Assembly (NCBI RefSeq): GCF_002954225.1 | Contig: NZ_PPTH01000016.1 | Coordinates: 1-64,000 of the forward strand | Origin: Arthrobacter ruber | GTDB taxonomy: Bacteria; Actinomycetota; Actinomycetes; Actinomycetales; Micrococcaceae | Direction of reading: 5' to 3' | Length of the DNA: 64,000 nucleotides | In this document: piece after piece, positions 54,127 to 63,225 of the stretch | How positions within the stretch are numbered: position 1 is the first letter of the stretch | How the letters are laid out: every line of letters begins with the position of its first letter | The notes under the pieces: generated by a model | The model's database searches: none | The model's input: the letters and a program-made list of their open reading frames with translations, nothing else | What the model was told of the DNA's origin: nothing | Program-made: the position numbers and the translations under genes

Positions 54127-54507
54127 TCAGGCGGCAGCCCTCATCGGCAGGACGGCGTCGAGGTGGGCTGCGAGCGCGCGCGGGCTGAACGGCTTGGCCA
54201 GGAAGTGGTCGGATCCGGCCGCGAGGCACTGTTCCTCGGTGAGCTGCGGGGGCCGGGCGGAGATCGTGAGGATATGTGCCGTCGATCCGGCGCGCAACCG
54301 GGGGCACAGGTCGAGTCCGTCCATGTCCGGGAGGTTGAGGTCCAGCGTGACGAGCTGGGGGTCCACCGTGTCGACGAGGCGCTGCCCCTCGGCTCCCGTG
54401 ACCGCCTCGTGCACCGTGAAACCCCGGCCGGACAACACGATGCCGAGCAGCCGGCGGATGTCGCCGTCGTCCTCGATGATCACCGCGTTGCGCTGCAGCC
54501 CTACCAT
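54127..54507 (-). CDS. Receiver-only response regulator
   Basis: CheY-like protein of 126 residues, a single receiver domain: acidic IIEDDGDIRR (about 10), phosphoacceptor Asp in LVTLDLNLPDMDG, and FLAKPFSPRAL with Lys. No output domain and no kinase nearby. Its start region resembles the OmpR-type protein at 21809. The start follows TCAGGA closely. Convergent with umuC, 11 bp apart. Confidence 0.88.
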   Translation of the reverse strand: MVGLQRNAVIIEDDGDIRRLLGIVLSGRGFTVHEAVTGAEGQRLVDTVDPQLVTLDLNLPDMDGLDLCPRLRAGSTAHILTISARPPQLTEEQCLAAGSDHFLAKPFSPRALAAHLDAVLPMRAAA

Positions 54508-54676
54508 TCCTGAACCCGATTTCCTTGACGTCGCCCCATGATCAGCAGCCACCTTACCTTCTCCTGCCGGCCCTGCGGCTCTCCACCGGTGGTCCCGGGG
54601 GCTGCTTGACAGGCCGGTGACGCACCCTTCCGCGCGCCGTCCGGCCCGTGGAGGTCCGTCGCGCCGCCGTCTGCGC

Positions 54677-55171
54677 TCAGGCGCGATCCCTGCGCGCCCG
54701 CCGGCCGGTGCCACCGGGTGCGCGGGGCGCTGCCGGGTCGACGACGGCGGGATCCACCGGTACCGGGCCGCCGATGGCCGGGGTGCCGGCTGCCGGGTCG
54801 GGTTGCGGTGACTCGTGGGCCTCCGCCTCCCCGGCCGCCGCCCGCGCCACGACGTCATCGAGCTCGTCGAGGGTGAGCAGGTCGCGTCGCAGGTGCCGTG
54901 TGCGGTAGCCTGCCCGGCCCACCATGTGCGCGGACACCGGACTGGTGAGCAGCTGGAACACCCAGCACAGCACGAGCACGGGTACCAGGAGCCAGGTCCC
55001 GTTCTCGACGGCGAGCGCCAGCAGGAAGAGCAGCAGTCCGAGGACCTGCGGCTTCGTGGCGGCATGCATGCGCGAGAGGAGGTCCGGGAAACGTGCGAGG
55101 CCGATCCCGGCGGCGAGGGACATGAGGGCCCCGCCGATCATCAGGACGGCGACGACGACGTCGGTGGCCAT
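54677..55171 (-). CDS. mnhG: Na+/H+ antiporter subunit G (MnhG/MrpG)
   Basis: Membrane subunit of 164 residues with three helices in the first 110 (VVVAVLMIGGALMSLAAGIG, FPDLLSRMHAATKPQVLG), plus a 50-residue Pro/Ala/Glu-rich cytosolic tail longer than usual. Last gene of the Mrp operon. Starts 4 bp after mnhF. Confidence 0.92.
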   Translation of the reverse strand: MATDVVVAVLMIGGALMSLAAGIGLARFPDLLSRMHAATKPQVLGLLLFLLALAVENGTWLLVPVLVLCWVFQLLTSPVSAHMVGRAGYRTRHLRRDLLTLDELDDVVARAAAGEAEAHESPQPDPAAGTPAIGGPVPVDPAVVDPAAPRAPGGTGRRARRDRA

Positions 55172-55175
55172 GGCG

Positions 55176-55433
55176 CTACTTCCTGTCCGTGACGAAGCGG
55201 GCCACCGTGACGGAGCCGATGAAACCGATCAGGGAGATCGTGACGAGCAGGACCAGGTTGTCGAGGTGCCGGTTCGCCACCATGTTCACGACGAGCGCGG
55301 CGCCGATGATGGCGAGGACGACGTCGAGCGCCAGCACGCGGTCGAGGATGGACGGGCCCCGGACCGCCCGGAAGAGCGCGAAGGCGAGAGCCACCGCGAG
55401 TATTCCTCCTACGACATACATAACGACGGTCAT
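55176..55433 (-). CDS. mnhF: Na+/H+ antiporter subunit F (MnhF/MrpF)
   Basis: Three-helix subunit of 85 residues; VRGPSILDRVLALDVVLAIIG (about 24-44) is the MrpF signature. Overlaps mnhE by four bases. Confidence 0.93.
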   Translation of the reverse strand: MTVVMYVVGGILAVALAFALFRAVRGPSILDRVLALDVVLAIIGAALVVNMVANRHLDNLVLLVTISLIGFIGSVTVARFVTDRK

Positions 55434-55978
55434 CGGCGCACCCCCTCGGCCCGCAGTGCTGCGAGGTCGTCGCGGCTACCCATGATCCGGATGAGCCATG
55501 CCTCCGTGGCGCGGACGTCACGGCGGATCGCGGCGGCGTCGTCGGCCGAGGCGACGTTGAGGCAGTGCAGGTAGAGGGTCGACGTGGAGCGGTCCACCTC
55601 CAGGACGAGCGATCCCGGGATGAGGGAGATGGCGTGGCCGGTGGCCGTGACCAGGAAGTCCGAGTGGCTGCGCAGTGTCACGGCGACGACGGCATTGCGG
55701 AGTCGCGACCCCCGGGTGAGAGCCAGCCAGAACACCTCGGCGCTGGCCGTGACGAGTTTGAGGAAGAAGCGCCCGAGGAAGGGGATCAGCCACAGGACGT
55801 TGAACCGGCCCGTCAGTTCGACGGGCGGCAGGTAGAAGAAGTTCACGACGACGTAGGCGAGGATCGCCCCGAACGCCAGGTTCCCCACCCCGAAGTCCTG
55901 CCAGAGGGCGCCCCAGACGAGGACGAGCCAGACGACCAGGGGCAGTTCGGTGATGAGGGGGATGCGCTGGCGGCTCAT
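55430..55978 (-). CDS. mnhE: Na+/H+ antiporter subunit E (MnhE/MrpE)
   Basis: Membrane subunit of 182 residues with N-terminal helices (LPLVVWLVLVWGALWQDFG) and a cytosolic domain ending with SLIPGSLVLEVD and MGSRDDL. Required for assembly or stability of the complex. Overlaps mnhD and mnhF by four bases. Confidence 0.92.
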   Translation of the reverse strand: MSRQRIPLITELPLVVWLVLVWGALWQDFGVGNLAFGAILAYVVVNFFYLPPVELTGRFNVLWLIPFLGRFFLKLVTASAEVFWLALTRGSRLRNAVVAVTLRSHSDFLVTATGHAISLIPGSLVLEVDRSTSTLYLHCLNVASADDAAAIRRDVRATEAWLIRIMGSRDDLAALRAEGVRR

Positions 55979-57585
55979 CGGTCGGCTCCCGGTCCGAGGA
56001 CTGCCTCGATGTAGGGGGTGCGGTCGAGCATCTCCTGGGCCGCGTCGTCACTGAGGGCGAAGAGCGGGCCGGCAAGGACCGTCAGGGCGAGTCCGAGGAC
56101 CACCAGGCCGATCGTGGGACCGGTCATGGTGCGGGGCAGCAGGGTGACCGGGTCCTTGCCGGCGAACTTCCCGGTGTCCTCGCCGGTCACGTGGCGGGAC
56201 GTGCCGATGCTGGTGCCGTCGGCCTTGCTGGCGAGCAGGATGGGGTCCGGGTCGTCGGCATCGGCGGGGCTGCGCCAGAACGCGCGGTTCCAGACGCGCG
56301 CCATGACCAGGAGCGTCAGCAGGCTCGTGGCCACCCCACCCGCGACGAGGAGGTAGGCCAGTGGTGTGCCGAGGTCCACGCCGGCCTGGATGAGCCCGAG
56401 CTTGCCGAGGAAGCCCGAGAAGGGCGGGATCCCGGCGAGGTTCATGGCGGGCAGGAAGAACAGCACGCCGAGCAGCGGGGAGAGCCGCGCGAGTCCGCCG
56501 AGCCGGTCCATGTTCGCGGTCCCACCCCGACGCTCGATGAGTCCCGTGACGAGGAACAGGCTGGTCTGCACGGTGATGTGGTGCGCCACGTAGTAGACGG
56601 CCGCCCCGAGCCCGATCCGCGTGGAGATGGCCAGACCGAAGACCATGTACCCGATATGGCTGACGAGCGTGAAGGACAGCAGCCTCTTGATCTCCGACTG
56701 CGCGAGGGCGCCGAGGATGCCCACCACCATGGTCAGCAGGGCCACGACCATCAGGAGGGAGTTGATGCGGTCACCGGGGAAGAGCAGCGTCTCGACCCGG
56801 ACCATCGCGTACACGCCCACCTTGGTCAGCAGGCCCGCGAACACGGCGGTCACCGGCGCCGGCGCCGTCGGGTAGGAGTCCGGGAGCCAGAAGGAGAGCG
56901 GGAACACGGCGGCCTTGATGCCGAACGCCACGAGCAGCATCAGGTGGAGCACCATCTGCGTGGCAGGATCGACGTCCTCGAGCTTCACCGCGAGGTCCGC
57001 CATGTTGACGGTGCCCGTGGCTCCGTAGATCATCGCGATCGCGATGAGGAACAGCATCGAGGACACCACGCTCACGACGACGTAGGTGACACCCGCGCGG
57101 ATGCGCGGCGCGGTCCCCCCGAGCGTCATCAGCACGTAGCTCGCGGTCAGGAGGATCTCGAAGCCCACGTACAGGTTGAAGAGGTCGCCGGTGAGGAAGG
57201 CGTTGGACACCCCGGCGACCAGGATCAGGTAGGTGGGGTGGAAGATCGAGACCGGGCCGTCCTCGTCACCGTCGGCCATGCCCTGCCCCGCCGCATAGAT
57301 CAGCACCGAGAGGCTGACGGCGGACGAGACCACGAGCATGAGCGCCGAGAACTGGTCCACCACGAGCACGATCCCGAACGGCGGTTCCCAGCCGCCGAGC
57401 TTCACGGCGTGCGTCCCGGCGGCCGGCGCGGCGAGGAGCATGACGACCTCGATCAGCAGGGTGACGCTGAGCGTCGTGATGCTGACGGCCCGCTGGGCGC
57501 GCGAATGCCGGATGAGGAGGAAGGTGACGGCGGCCCCGAGGAACGGCAGGACGACGGCGAGCGGCGCGAGGTCGGCGGCGATCAC
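55975..57585 (-). CDS. mnhD: Na+/H+ antiporter subunit D (MnhD/MrpD)
   Basis: Proton-translocating subunit of 536 residues with about 14 helices, homologous to NADH dehydrogenase NuoN/L/M; KAAVFPLSFWLPDSYPTAPAPVTAVFAG (broken in 20s: KAAVFPLSFWLP then DSYPTAPAPVTAVFAG) is the characteristic Lys/Pro helix. GTG start within the mnhC stop. Confidence 0.94.
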   Translation of the reverse strand: MIAADLAPLAVVLPFLGAAVTFLLIRHSRAQRAVSITTLSVTLLIEVVMLLAAPAAGTHAVKLGGWEPPFGIVLVVDQFSALMLVVSSAVSLSVLIYAAGQGMADGDEDGPVSIFHPTYLILVAGVSNAFLTGDLFNLYVGFEILLTASYVLMTLGGTAPRIRAGVTYVVVSVVSSMLFLIAIAMIYGATGTVNMADLAVKLEDVDPATQMVLHLMLLVAFGIKAAVFPLSFWLPDSYPTAPAPVTAVFAGLLTKVGVYAMVRVETLLFPGDRINSLLMVVALLTMVVGILGALAQSEIKRLLSFTLVSHIGYMVFGLAISTRIGLGAAVYYVAHHITVQTSLFLVTGLIERRGGTANMDRLGGLARLSPLLGVLFFLPAMNLAGIPPFSGFLGKLGLIQAGVDLGTPLAYLLVAGGVATSLLTLLVMARVWNRAFWRSPADADDPDPILLASKADGTSIGTSRHVTGEDTGKFAGKDPVTLLPRTMTGPTIGLVVLGLALTVLAGPLFALSDDAAQEMLDRTPYIEAVLGPGADR

Positions 57586-58076
57586 CGGGCGTCCCCGGAC
57601 CGGTCGGCGGAAACCGCCCCGGAAGAGGGCGCGTCCGATGCGTCAGAGGTGTCCGACCCGTCGTCGGAGAATTCGGTGGTGTCTGCGGCGATGTCGGCGT
57701 CGTCCTCGTAGTCGTAGCTGGGCTGGTCCGCGACGCGGCGGTCCTCGGGGTCGTCCTGGACGACGTCCTGCCGCCCGAGCACCCACGACCGGTAGATGAT
57801 GCCGAGCATGAACGCCGTGACGGCGAACGTGATGACGATCGCCGTCAGGATGAGCGCCTGCGGCAGGCTGTCGGTGTAGTCCTCCGCCGCAATCCCGGAG
57901 ACGTACAGGGGGGATCTGCCCCCGCCTCCGCTCATCGCGAGCAGGAGGATGTTCGCGCCGTTGCCGAGGAGGATCAGACCGAGCAGCACCCGGGTGAGGC
58001 TGCGCTCCAGCAGGAGGTAGATCCCGGCCGCGAAGAAGACGGCCATGAGCACGATCAGGGTGATGTCGACGGTCAT
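57582..58076 (-). CDS. mnhC: Na+/H+ antiporter subunit C (MnhC/MrpC)
   Basis: NuoK-like subunit of 164 residues: three helices (about 5-105; GLILLGNGANILLLAM) and an acidic cytosolic tail (about 115-164, Asp/Ser-rich) longer than normal. It overlaps both neighbours by four bases. Confidence 0.93.
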   Translation of the reverse strand: MTVDITLIVLMAVFFAAGIYLLLERSLTRVLLGLILLGNGANILLLAMSGGGGRSPLYVSGIAAEDYTDSLPQALILTAIVITFAVTAFMLGIIYRSWVLGRQDVVQDDPEDRRVADQPSYDYEDDADIAADTTEFSDDGSDTSDASDAPSSGAVSADRSGDAR

Positions 58077-61069
58077 GGCCTGACCCCCTCGGTGGCGGGC
58101 GGGACGAGGGCATCCGCCCCGGCGTCCTCCTCGACGGGATCGTCCGCCTCGCTGCGCTCGTCGATCTCTGAGCCGAGGCTCCGGAGCACGTCGAGCACCA
58201 GGCCGACCACGATGATGTACACGCCGATGTCGAAGATCGTGGACGTCACGAACTTCACGTCCCCGAACACCGGCAGCCAGAACTCGAGGATGTAGCTCTC
58301 GAGGACCGCCCCGCCGAGCAGCAGCGGCGCCGCGGCGGTCAGGGACACGATCGCGAGCCCGGCGCCCAGCAGGGCGCCGGCGCTGACGGGGCTCGCCTCG
58401 GCGAGTTCGAAGCGGCCTCCCGCGAGGTAGCGGATGGCCAGGGCGATCCCGGCGGTGAGACCTCCGGCGAAGCCTCCACCCGGCAGGTTGTGGCCTGCGA
58501 CGAGCAGGTAGATCGAGAGCACGATCATGGTGTGGAAGATCAGCCTCGTGACCACCTCGAAGACGATCGAGCGGCGTTCGGGCGCGAGGGTCCGCCCGGC
58601 GACGAGCCACGGGTCGCGCGGGACGTCGGCGAAGCGGGCCGCCAGTGCCAGCGCGGCGCCCGACCGCCCGCGGGCGTCGAGGAGTTCCTGTCCCCTGTCC
58701 ACCGACCCGTCCTCGACGCCGTCGGCCCGGCGCCGGTGGTCGCTGCGCCCGCGGATGAAGATGAGGCTGGCGATGCCGGTCGCGGCGAGGGCCAGGACCG
58801 TGATCTCGCCGAAGGTGTCCCAGGCGCGGATGTCCACGAGCAGCACGTTGACGGCGTTCGCGCCACCGCCATCGTCGTAGGCCATCTGCGGGTAGGCGAG
58901 CGAGATGGGCGCGGCGTTGCGGGAGGCCATCGCCGACATCGCGATGACGGCCATGATCCCGCCGAACGCGATGCCGAGGACGGCACGCAGCAGGCGGTGC
59001 CGGCTCTCGGCCCGGTTCCAGAGGCGGGCCGGCAGCGAGCGCAGCGCGAGCACGAACGCCACCAGCACGATCGTCTCGACGAGCATCTGCGTGAGCGCGA
59101 GGTCGGGCGCCCCGTGCAGGGCGAAGACGGCAGCCATACCGTAGCCGGTGATCCCGACCATGAGCACCGCCATGAAGCGCTTGTTCGAGCGCAGCGCGGC
59201 GATGATCCCTACGATGATGGCACCCACCACCACGACCTGCGCCGGGGACTGCGCGATCCGGAAGCTCGTGGGCAGCGGGGCGTCGAAGATGATGAGCGCG
59301 GTCAGCGGGGTGACGACCGCGGTGGCCAGTATGACGAAGAGGTAGAACGCCAGGGAACCGCGCTGCGTCCGTCCGGTGATCCAGACCGCGACGTCGTCGA
59401 GCACACCGATCACCGACCGGTACACCACCTCCGCCTCACGCATCGACGGCAGGCGCTCCTGGAACTGCTCGAAGGGGCGGCGGAGGAGATAGAGCGCCCC
59501 TCCCGCCGCCAGCGTGACGCCCGAGAGCAGCAGCGGGAGTCCGAAACCGTGCCACAGGGCCAGGTGCGGGGCGGCGTCGTCGGACGCGAAGAGGGCGGCG
59601 TACGGCTGGACGAGTGCATCCAGCGGCCCCGGCCAGACACCGAACACCACGGAGGCGACGGCGAGCACGGCCGGTGCCAGCAGGAACGAGGTCCGCACGC
59701 GCGGGAAGGCGGTCCGCGGCCCGCCGTGCTTGAGTGCGAAGGCCCCCCAGACGAACCGGGCGCTGTAGGCGAAGGTGAGGACGGAGCCGACCACGATCCC
59801 ACCGAGCAGGAGTGTCCCGGCCGCGCCGTCCTCGGCACGATGCGCGAAGGCCTCGAAGACGGATTCCTTGGCGACGAAACCCAGCAGCGGCGGCACGCCG
59901 CCCATGGACCCCGCGGCCACGAGGGCGACGGCGAAGAGCACCGGCGACGTGGCTCCCACACCGGACAGGACCCGGAGGTCGCGGGTGCCGGCCTGGTGGT
60001 CGATGATGCCGACCACCAGGAAGAGCGTCGCCTTGAAGAAGCCGTGCGCGAGGAGCAGGCCCAGACCGGCCACCGCGCCGTCGCGTCCGCCGAGCCCCAC
60101 CACCATGGTGAGGAAGCCGAGCTGGCTCACGGTGCCGTAGGCGAGGACGAGCTTGAGATCGAACTGCCGGAGCGCCCGCCACCCTCCGAGCAGCATCGTG
60201 GCCATTCCGAGGACGAAGATCACCGGGTGCCAGAAGGCCGTCTCGCTGAAACCGGGGGCGAAGCGCGCCACGAGGAACACCCCGGCCTTCACCATCGCCG
60301 CAGCATGGAGGTAGGCGCTGACCGGGGTCGGCGCCGCCATCGCGGCGGGCAGCCAGAAGTGGAAGGGTACGAGCGCCGATTTGGTAACGGCTCCCACCAG
60401 CACCAGGGCGATGGCGACGTCGACCAGCGTCCCCCGTGCCGCGAGCGCGTCGGCATCCGCGAGGATCTCCGAGAGGCGGTAGGTCCCGGCCTCCTGCCCG
60501 AGCATCACCAGTCCCACGAGCATGGCCAGGCCGCCGAAGGTGGTGATGATGAGGGCCTGCAGCGCGGAACGGCGGGCGGAGAGCCGGTGCCGCGAGTAGC
60601 CGATGAGCAGGTAGGACAGGATCGTGGTCAGTTCCCAGAAGATGAACATCAGGATCAGGTCATCGGCGAGGACGAGCCCGAACATCGCGGCGGCGAAGGC
60701 GAGGAGCTGCGCCCCGAAGGCCCCGACGTCGGGGTCGTCGTTCTTGAAGTAGCGCGCGCAGTAGAAGAGCACGAGGGCCCCGACGCCGAGGATCAGGATG
60801 CAGAGGACGGCTGCCAGGGCATCGAGCCGGAAGGCGAGCTCGAGCTGCAGGCTGGGGATCCAGGGGATGACGAGCGACGGCGGCGCACCGGGCGCACCGT
60901 TCGGCGCGGCCTGATCGGCGGCGAGGACGCCGGGGAGTTCGACGAGGAGCCACACGAAGGCCGCCGCCGGGGCTGCGGCGAGGACGAAGAAGGCGGACCT
61001 GCCGAGCCGGGAGAAGAGAACGGGCGCCACTAGTGCCAGCGCGAACATCGCGATCAGCACGGTGAGCAT
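58073..61069 (-). CDS. mnhA: Na+/H+ antiporter fused subunits A and B (MnhAB/MrpAB)
   Basis: Large subunit of 998 residues with about 20-24 helices: an NuoL-like part (about 1-680; LVLADDLILMFIFWELTTIL, KSALVPFHFWLPAAMAAPTPVSA split as KSALVPFHFWLP and AAMAAPTPVSA) and a C-terminal MrpB-type portion (about 830-960; RLIFHTMIVLSIYLLVAGHN, PGGGFAGGLTAG). First gene of the six-gene operon, which exchanges Na+ for several H+ in alkaline or salt stress. A TAGACT box (61112-61117, minus) is a candidate -10; there is no overlap with the divergent MFS gene. Confidence 0.95.
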   Translation of the reverse strand: MLTVLIAMFALALVAPVLFSRLGRSAFFVLAAAPAAAFVWLLVELPGVLAADQAAPNGAPGAPPSLVIPWIPSLQLELAFRLDALAAVLCILILGVGALVLFYCARYFKNDDPDVGAFGAQLLAFAAAMFGLVLADDLILMFIFWELTTILSYLLIGYSRHRLSARRSALQALIITTFGGLAMLVGLVMLGQEAGTYRLSEILADADALAARGTLVDVAIALVLVGAVTKSALVPFHFWLPAAMAAPTPVSAYLHAAAMVKAGVFLVARFAPGFSETAFWHPVIFVLGMATMLLGGWRALRQFDLKLVLAYGTVSQLGFLTMVVGLGGRDGAVAGLGLLLAHGFFKATLFLVVGIIDHQAGTRDLRVLSGVGATSPVLFAVALVAAGSMGGVPPLLGFVAKESVFEAFAHRAEDGAAGTLLLGGIVVGSVLTFAYSARFVWGAFALKHGGPRTAFPRVRTSFLLAPAVLAVASVVFGVWPGPLDALVQPYAALFASDDAAPHLALWHGFGLPLLLSGVTLAAGGALYLLRRPFEQFQERLPSMREAEVVYRSVIGVLDDVAVWITGRTQRGSLAFYLFVILATAVVTPLTALIIFDAPLPTSFRIAQSPAQVVVVGAIIVGIIAALRSNKRFMAVLMVGITGYGMAAVFALHGAPDLALTQMLVETIVLVAFVLALRSLPARLWNRAESRHRLLRAVLGIAFGGIMAVIAMSAMASRNAAPISLAYPQMAYDDGGGANAVNVLLVDIRAWDTFGEITVLALAATGIASLIFIRGRSDHRRRADGVEDGSVDRGQELLDARGRSGAALALAARFADVPRDPWLVAGRTLAPERRSIVFEVVTRLIFHTMIVLSIYLLVAGHNLPGGGFAGGLTAGIALAIRYLAGGRFELAEASPVSAGALLGAGLAIVSLTAAAPLLLGGAVLESYILEFWLPVFGDVKFVTSTIFDIGVYIIVVGLVLDVLRSLGSEIDERSEADDPVEEDAGADALVPPATEGVRP

Positions 61070-61224
61070 GGGAGTCTCGATCTTCCACTGGGGGATGGTC
61101 GGGCTCCATCCAGTCTACCGAAGGAATTACTTCAACCTTCCACCGATACGGAGCCGGTCGTCGACCCGACGCTGCCGGAGCGGCCCGGACGTGACGTGCG
61201 TCATGCGGCGTTAGCATTTCCCCT

Positions 61225-62613
61225 ATGAGTACGCACCAGCAGCTACCTCCGCCCGCGGAGGCCCCTGCACCGCTGCCGACCGCGGGCTCCGGCCGCATCT
61301 TCAGCAAGCCCGTCCTCGCGTGGGCCTCCTGGGACTGGGGCTCGGCTGCGTTCAACGCCATCATGACCACGTTCGTCTTCACGGTCTACCTCACGTCGGA
61401 GGCCTTCGGCGGAGAGGAACGGACGTCGCAGGTGCTCGGCTGGGGGCTCGCCGCCGCGGGCCTGCTGATCGCCCTCCTCGCGCCCGTCACCGGCCAGCGT
61501 TCGGACAGCGGTGGGCGGCGGAAGCTCTGGCTCGGCGTGAACACCCTCATCGTCGCCGTCCTCACGGCCCTGTGCTTCTTCGTCTTCCCGAGCCCGGGGA
61601 TGCTGATCCTCGGTGTCGCACTGATCGCCGCCGCGAACATCTTCTTCGAGTTCGCCGGGGTCAACTACAACGCGATGCTGACCCAGATCTCGACGCCGGC
61701 GACCATCGGCCGGGTCAGCGGCTTCGGCTGGGCCATGGGCTACGTGGGCGGGATCGCGGCGCTCGTGGTGGTCCTCGTGGTGTTCATCCAGCCCGTGGTC
61801 GACTGGGCCGGTGCCTCGAGCGAGGACGGGCTGAACATCCGCCTGGTGGCCGTCTTCTCGGCGCTGTGGTTCGCCGCCTTCGCGCTGCCGGTGATGTTCG
61901 CGGTGCCCGAGGTGCCGCGGCGCGCCAGGGCCGCGCAGCTGAACTTCCTGGCCTCCTACGGCCTGCTGGCGCGCCGCGTGAAAACCATCTACCGCGAGAG
62001 CCCGCACACCATCTTCTTCCTGCTCGCGAGCGCCATCTTCCGCGACGGACTCGCCGCCGTGTTCACCTTCGGCGGCATCCTCGCGGCGGGCGCCTTCGGC
62101 TTCTCGGCGAGCATGGTGATCGTCTTCGCGATCGCCGCCAACGTGGTCGCGGCGATCGGCGCGGTGATCGGCGGCTTCCTGGACGACCGCATCGGGCCGA
62201 AGCGCGTCATCATCGCCGCCCTCGTGGGCCTGCTGGTGGCCGGGACGGCGATCCTCCTGCTCGGCACCCGAACGCATTCCTTCTTCGGCATGGAATGGAC
62301 CTCGGACACCACGTTCTGGGTCTTCGGCCTGCTGCTGACCCTGTTCGTCGGTCCGGCCCAGGCGTCGTCGCGCGCCTACCTCGCGCGCCTCGCCCCGGTG
62401 GGGGACGAGGGCGAGCTGTTCGGGCTGTACGCGACGACGGGCCGGGCCGTGAGCTTCCTGGCCCCGACCCTCTTCGCGCTGTGCATCGGGATCTTCGGGT
62501 CCCAGCTCTACGGCGTGATCGGCATCCTCGTGGTCCTGCTCGCCGGGCTCCTGGTCCTGCTGCCGGTCAAGCCGCCCGCGCGCGTGACGCGCGCCGTCGT
62601 GCCGGAAGCCTGA
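61225..62613 (+). CDS. UMF1/Atg22-type MFS transporter
   Basis: Transporter of 462 residues with about 12 helices. WASWDWGSAAFNAIMTTFVF (about 32) is the UMF1 family mark, as in YxiO/Atg22-related proteins, and a DDRIGPKRVIIAALVG loop follows. Substrate unknown, perhaps amino acids or sugars. ATG 61225 lies seven bases from TAGCAT (61212-61217). It ends 4 bp before the convergent dcd. Confidence 0.9.
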   Translation: MSTHQQLPPPAEAPAPLPTAGSGRIFSKPVLAWASWDWGSAAFNAIMTTFVFTVYLTSEAFGGEERTSQVLGWGLAAAGLLIALLAPVTGQRSDSGGRRKLWLGVNTLIVAVLTALCFFVFPSPGMLILGVALIAAANIFFEFAGVNYNAMLTQISTPATIGRVSGFGWAMGYVGGIAALVVVLVVFIQPVVDWAGASSEDGLNIRLVAVFSALWFAAFALPVMFAVPEVPRRARAAQLNFLASYGLLARRVKTIYRESPHTIFFLLASAIFRDGLAAVFTFGGILAAGAFGFSASMVIVFAIAANVVAAIGAVIGGFLDDRIGPKRVIIAALVGLLVAGTAILLLGTRTHSFFGMEWTSDTTFWVFGLLLTLFVGPAQASSRAYLARLAPVGDEGELFGLYATTGRAVSFLAPTLFALCIGIFGSQLYGVIGILVVLLAGLLVLLPVKPPARVTRAVVPEA

Positions 62614-62617
62614 TCCC

Positions 62618-63193
62618 CTAGATCTCGGTGCGGTGGAAGTTCAGGTGGCTGCGCGACGCCGTCGGCCCCCGCTGGCCCTGGTAGCGGTTCCCGTACTCGC
62701 CCGAGCCGTAGGGGTGCACGGCGGGCGAGGTGAGCTTGAAGAAGCACAGCTGCCCGATCTTCGAGCCGGGCCAGAGCTTGATCGGCAGCGTGGCCATGTT
62801 GGACAGCTCGAGCGTCACGTGGCCGGAGAACCCCGGGTCGATGAACCCGGCCGTCGAGTGGGTGAGGAGCCCGAGGCGGCCGAGCGAGGACTTGCCCTCG
62901 AGGCGCGCTGCGATGTCGTCGGGCAGCGTCACCGTCTCGTAGGTGGAGCCGAGCACGAACTCGCCGGGGTGCAGGATGAACGGCTCGTCGGGGGCCACCT
63001 CGACCAGGCGCGTGAGGTCCGGCTGGTCCTCGGCGGGGTCGATGTGCGCGTACTTGTGGTTGTCGAAGAGCCGGAAGTAGCGATCGATGCGCACGTCGAC
63101 GCTGGAGGGCTGCACCATCGCGGGATCGTGCGGGTCGAGGACGATCCGCTGGGCGTCGAGTTCTGCTCGGATATCGCGGTCTGAGATCAGCAC
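62618..63193 (-). CDS. dcd: dCTP deaminase (Mycobacterium-type, probably bifunctional)
   Basis: Trimeric enzyme of 191 residues that makes dUMP or dUTP from d[23 protein letters not shown] (about 112) and [15 protein letters not shown] form the catalytic region and [19 protein letters not shown] the C-terminal lid. The close match to the M. tuberculosis type suggests combined deaminase and dUTPase activity. GTG start at 63193, six bases after TAGCTT. Confidence 0.95.
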   Translation of the reverse strand: MLISDRDIRAELDAQRIVLDPHDPAMVQPSSVDVRIDRYFRLFDNHKYAHIDPAEDQPDLTRLVEVAPDEPFILHPGEFVLGSTYETVTLPDDIAARLEGKSSLGRLGLLTHSTAGFIDPGFSGHVTLELSNMATLPIKLWPGSKIGQLCFFKLTSPAVHPYGSGEYGNRYQGQRGPTASRSHLNFHRTEI

Positions 63194-63225
63194 CGTCCCA
63201 AGCTACCAGCCCTGCTGGACCCGCC

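Noticed and set aside
58490-61033. Open frame of 847 codons opposite mnhA
   Set aside because: The translation is His/Glu/Arg/Asp repeats typical of an antisense GC-rich frame; mnhA on the other strand is unmistakable.
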